A stretch of DNA of 6,933 bases from Desulfobulbaceae bacterium (GTDB lineage: Bacteria > Desulfobacterota > Desulfobulbia > Desulfobulbales > SURF-16). The notes under the pieces were generated by a model, which ran no database searches, had not been told where the DNA came from, and saw only the letters and a list, made by a program, of their open reading frames with translations. Below, one piece after another: positions 5,039 through 6,933 of this stretch; the stretch's first letter is position 1; every line of letters begins with the position of its first letter. The stretch spans positions 1-6,933 of the forward strand of contig JANTFJ010000131.1 in NCBI GenBank assembly GCA_024763495.1, written 5' to 3'. A program made the translations under genes and the position numbers.

Positions 5039-5848
5039 CTACAGATCACCCAGCCCCAGCACGTCAAACATGGTAAACATGCCATTGTCATGCCCGGCAA
5101 GCCAGGCCGCTGCCGCTGCCGCACCCCGAGCAAAATTATCCCGGCTGTGCGCCCGGTGAGTCAGTTCAATCCGTTCTCCGGGGCCGCAGTAATAGATGGT
5201 ATGCTCGCCAACGATATCACCGCCGCGTATGGTCTGAATTCCAATTTCCGTCTTGGTCCTTTCTCCAATAATACCGTTTCGTTCATAAACTCCGACATCG
5301 GACAGCTTGCGGCCGACACCCTCGGCCAGCATCTCGCCCAGACGCAGGGCAGTGCCGCTGGGCGCGTCTTTTTTCTTATTGTGGTGGGCTTCGACAATTT
5401 CCATGTTGTAATCATCACCAAGGATAGAGGCTATTTTTTTAGCGATTTTAAACATGACATTTACCCCGACCGCCATGTTGGCTGACTGCACAATAGCCAT
5501 ATCAGCGGCAAGTTTCCTTAACTCAGCAAGATTCTCCGGACTAAGGCCAGTGGTGCCGATAACCATATTTTTTTTATGAGCGGCACATATTCCGGCAAAC
5601 TCCAAGGTAGCGGTATGAAAAGTAAAATCAATCACCACATCTCCCTGGTCAATAATATCTTCCAGGCTGGACGCGACAATAACACCTTGAGTACCATAAC
5701 CGCCTACATCACCAATATCCCGGCCTACGGCTGGATTATCCGGCTGTTCAAAACCTCCGACCAGGGTCAGTTCCGGGTTTTGAGTTACCATGTAACCGAT
5801 TCTCTGCCCCATTCGTCCTGCCGCGCCGGCAACAATTACCTTTGTCAT
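5039..5848 (-). CDS. dapB: 4-hydroxy-tetrahydrodipicolinate reductase
   Basis: NAD(P)H-dependent reductase that makes tetrahydrodipicolinate from the DapA product, in the lysine and meso-diaminopimelate pathway. Length 269 is standard. The N-terminal nucleotide-binding motif VAGAAGRMG (6-14) is clear, followed by DFTFH (74-78) and GTTGLS (98-103). The substrate-binding block EAHHNKKKDAPSGTA (153-167) holds H155 and K159, equivalent to E. coli H159 and K163, and IRGGDIVGEHT (207-217) is conserved. AAGGAG lies 9 bases before ATG 5848. The gene starts 13 bases after the dapA stop, so the two are almost certainly co-transcribed. Confidence 0.97.
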   Translation of the reverse strand: MTKVIVAGAAGRMGQRIGYMVTQNPELTLVGGFEQPDNPAVGRDIGDVGGYGTQGVIVASSLEDIIDQGDVVIDFTFHTATLEFAGICAAHKKNMVIGTTGLSPENLAELRKLAADMAIVQSANMAVGVNVMFKIAKKIASILGDDYNMEIVEAHHNKKKDAPSGTALRLGEMLAEGVGRKLSDVGVYERNGIIGERTKTEIGIQTIRGGDIVGEHTIYYCGPGERIELTHRAHSRDNFARGAAAAAAWLAGHDNGMFTMFDVLGLGDL

Positions 5849-5861
5849 TTTCTAATGCTCC

Positions 5862-6743
5862 TTAAATTAATCTCTGATCTTTCAGCACTGCCGTCATCCG
5901 GGCCAGGGCGTCTTCACCCATTGTCCAGAGGGGCTGACGCGGAGTACCGGATTTAATTTTACCCATCAGTTCCAGGGCTTTTTTGGCCGGAACCGGATTT
6001 GTATCAAAAAACATGGACTGCATCAGGGGAAAGAGCTCATACTGAATTTTTCGAGCTGTTGCGACATCAGCAGCCAGGGCCGCGTTCATCAAGTCAGCCA
6101 TACCTTTTGGGTGCACATTTGAGGTAACCGAGATAACTCCGGTGCCGCCAAGCAGAACCAGGGCCAGGCAGGTAAAATCGTCGCCGGACATTACGGCAAA
6201 ATCAGCCGGGCATTGCCTGATTACATCGCAGGCCCGATTCATATTGGCCGTGGCCTCCTTGATACCGACAATATTATCAATCCCGGCGCAACGGGCAACT
6301 GTAGCCGCCGTGATATCAATGGATGTCCGACTTGGAACATTATAGAGGATCATCGGGATATCAACCGCCTCGGCCACACTTTTAAAATGCTGATACAAGC
6401 CTTCCTGGGACGGCTTATTGTAATAAGGAGTTATTACCAGGGCACCATCAGCACCCGCTTCTCTGGCATGCCTGGTAAGGTCAATGGTTTCCGAAGTACT
6501 GTTTGAACCGGTTCCCGCCAGTACCGGAACCCTGCCGTTAACAGTCTTGATGGTTAACTCTACAACCCGATGATGTTCTTCGTGAGTCATGGTAGCTGAT
6601 TCACCCGTGGTTCCGCAGGGAACAATACCGTGAGTACCGTTTTCTATCTGAAACTCTATAAGATCAATCAAGCCCTGTTCGTCAATTTGATTATCGATAA
6701 ACGGAGTGACAATTGCCACAAATGCGCCGCGAAACTTACTCAT
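5862..6743 (-). CDS. dapA: 4-hydroxy-tetrahydrodipicolinate synthase
   Basis: Class I aldolase condensing pyruvate with aspartate semialdehyde, the first committed step to lysine and diaminopimelate. Length 293 matches the family. Key residues are in place: T45 and T46 in CGTTGES (43-49), Y108 in PYYNKP, Y134 and R139 in YNVPSRT (134-140), and the Schiff-base lysine K162 in GIKEAT. R139, which binds the aspartate semialdehyde carboxylate, and the dapB neighbour favour DapA over other members such as N-acetylneuraminate lyase. GGAGGA lies about 5 bases before ATG 6743. It is the first visible gene of the dapA-dapB-folK-YHS operon. No lysine riboswitch is apparent in the short upstream region; mobile-element fragments begin 57 bases upstream. 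Confidence 0.97.
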   Translation of the reverse strand: MSKFRGAFVAIVTPFIDNQIDEQGLIDLIEFQIENGTHGIVPCGTTGESATMTHEEHHRVVELTIKTVNGRVPVLAGTGSNSTSETIDLTRHAREAGADGALVITPYYNKPSQEGLYQHFKSVAEAVDIPMILYNVPSRTSIDITAATVARCAGIDNIVGIKEATANMNRACDVIRQCPADFAVMSGDDFTCLALVLLGGTGVISVTSNVHPKGMADLMNAALAADVATARKIQYELFPLMQSMFFDTNPVPAKKALELMGKIKSGTPRQPLWTMGEDALARMTAVLKDQRLI

Positions 6744-6800
6744 ATCTTTCCTCCATACAAATCAATTTAGAATTGACAGCTGCTGATTCCAGCAAATAAT
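6744..6800 (-). promoter_or_regulatory. dapA upstream region with weak promoter-like signals
   Basis: Between the element fragment and dapA lie only 57 bases. On the minus strand TTGCTG (6795-6790) and TCTAAA (6771-6766) are 18 bases apart and could act as a weak promoter. An inverted pair tgctg/cagca (6781-6785, 6790-6794) overlaps the -35 position and could be an operator. Both signals are weak and could be chance. Confidence 0.25.
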
Positions 6801-6840
6801 GTAACTATTCAGCGTAACTACTCATGGGATAAGCGTCCTA
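6801..6840 (-). repeat. Inverted fragment of the MITE terminus
   Basis: Bases 6814-6840 match the reverse complement of 462-488 at 26 of 27 positions, then identity stops sharply at 6841. Directly before it, GTAACTATTCAGC (6801-6813) resembles the same terminal 13-mer (10 of 13), so two GTAACT ends stand in tandem. This suggests nested insertion or deletion of two related elements. The internal part of the element is missing and unrelated sequence follows. Confidence 0.75.
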
Positions 6841-6933
6841 GGAGGCTGTCCGAGAATAGCGAACCTACTGCAAAATCGGATAAATTGGCCCATTTTTCCG
6901 CTAATTTTCTTTAAATAGCGCTGCTATTCGCAG
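6841..6933. mobile_element. Probable end of another insertion sequence
   Basis: The sequence starting GGAGGCTGTCCGAGAATAGC follows the broken MITE copy and has the look of an IS terminus (a GGCTGTC-type end is seen in several transposase families, including IS1182-like ones). A short palindrome AATAGC-GCT-GCTATT lies at 6914-6928, and GAATAGC recurs in inverted form near the start and the end of the stretch. No coding region is visible before the window ends. The family is not established; it could also be another non-coding repeat. Confidence 0.4.

Noticed and set aside
5862..6743. dapA as N-acetylneuraminate lyase or KDG aldolase
   Set aside because: The conserved YNVPSRT arginine, the length and the adjacent dapB all favour DapA.
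6744..6933. Lysine riboswitch upstream of dapA
   Set aside because: Only 57 bases separate dapA from mobile-element sequence, and no L-box core elements are seen.

Overview
The window looks like a chromosomal housekeeping stretch of a Gram-negative bacterium, meeting the edge of an integrated element at its left end. I infer a deltaproteobacterial (Desulfobacterota-like) host from the gene order dapA-dapB-folK and the protein character; no marker gene proves it. Every protein gene and the single tRNA lie on the minus strand, so transcription runs from right to left.

Right to middle (6743 to 2161) is a compact gene block. dapA and dapB (two successive steps of lysine/diaminopimelate synthesis) are 13 bases apart. 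dapB abuts folK (folate synthesis) with no gap. folK overlaps by 4 bases the GTG start of a small membrane-anchored, cysteine-rich YHS/TRASH-like protein. After gaps of 80 to 130 bases come a small transaldolase, a secreted lytic transglycosylase with an N-terminal DUF4124-like module, and pgsA (phosphatidylglycerophosphate synthase). Lysine/DAP synthesis, murein cleavage and phospholipid synthesis share a cell-envelope theme, but the grouping may simply be a housekeeping cluster.

Middle (2099 to 1900): a tRNA-Leu(CAA) gene with encoded CCA has its own near-consensus promoter and a Rho-independent terminator.

Left (1872 to 547): just downstream of the tRNA 3' end, in the same orientation, lies an intact P4-type tyrosine integrase. 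This is the standard layout of an element integrated into a tRNA 3' end, so a genomic island probably continues leftward past base 1. The integrase promoter (TTGACA, 17 bases, TACAAA) is built into one arm of a perfect 15-bp inverted repeat whose other arm abuts the integrase Shine-Dalgarno.

Left end (1 to 546) holds no gene but carries a small non-coding mobile element. A complete 158-bp copy (331 to 488) has GTAAC-type terminal inverted repeats and an exact 8-bp target duplication (catataat), as expected for an IS66-family-like miniature element (MITE). A second copy, about 95% identical over 93 bases, is cut by the window start. A 27-base inverted fragment of the same terminus recurs at 6814 to 6840 upstream of dapA, where it is joined to an unrelated sequence resembling an insertion-sequence end. 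The MITE family, with its strand-biased G-U-compatible hairpin, and the integrase promoter/inverted-repeat arrangement are the most interesting items. I see no new enzymatic or defence system in the visible part.
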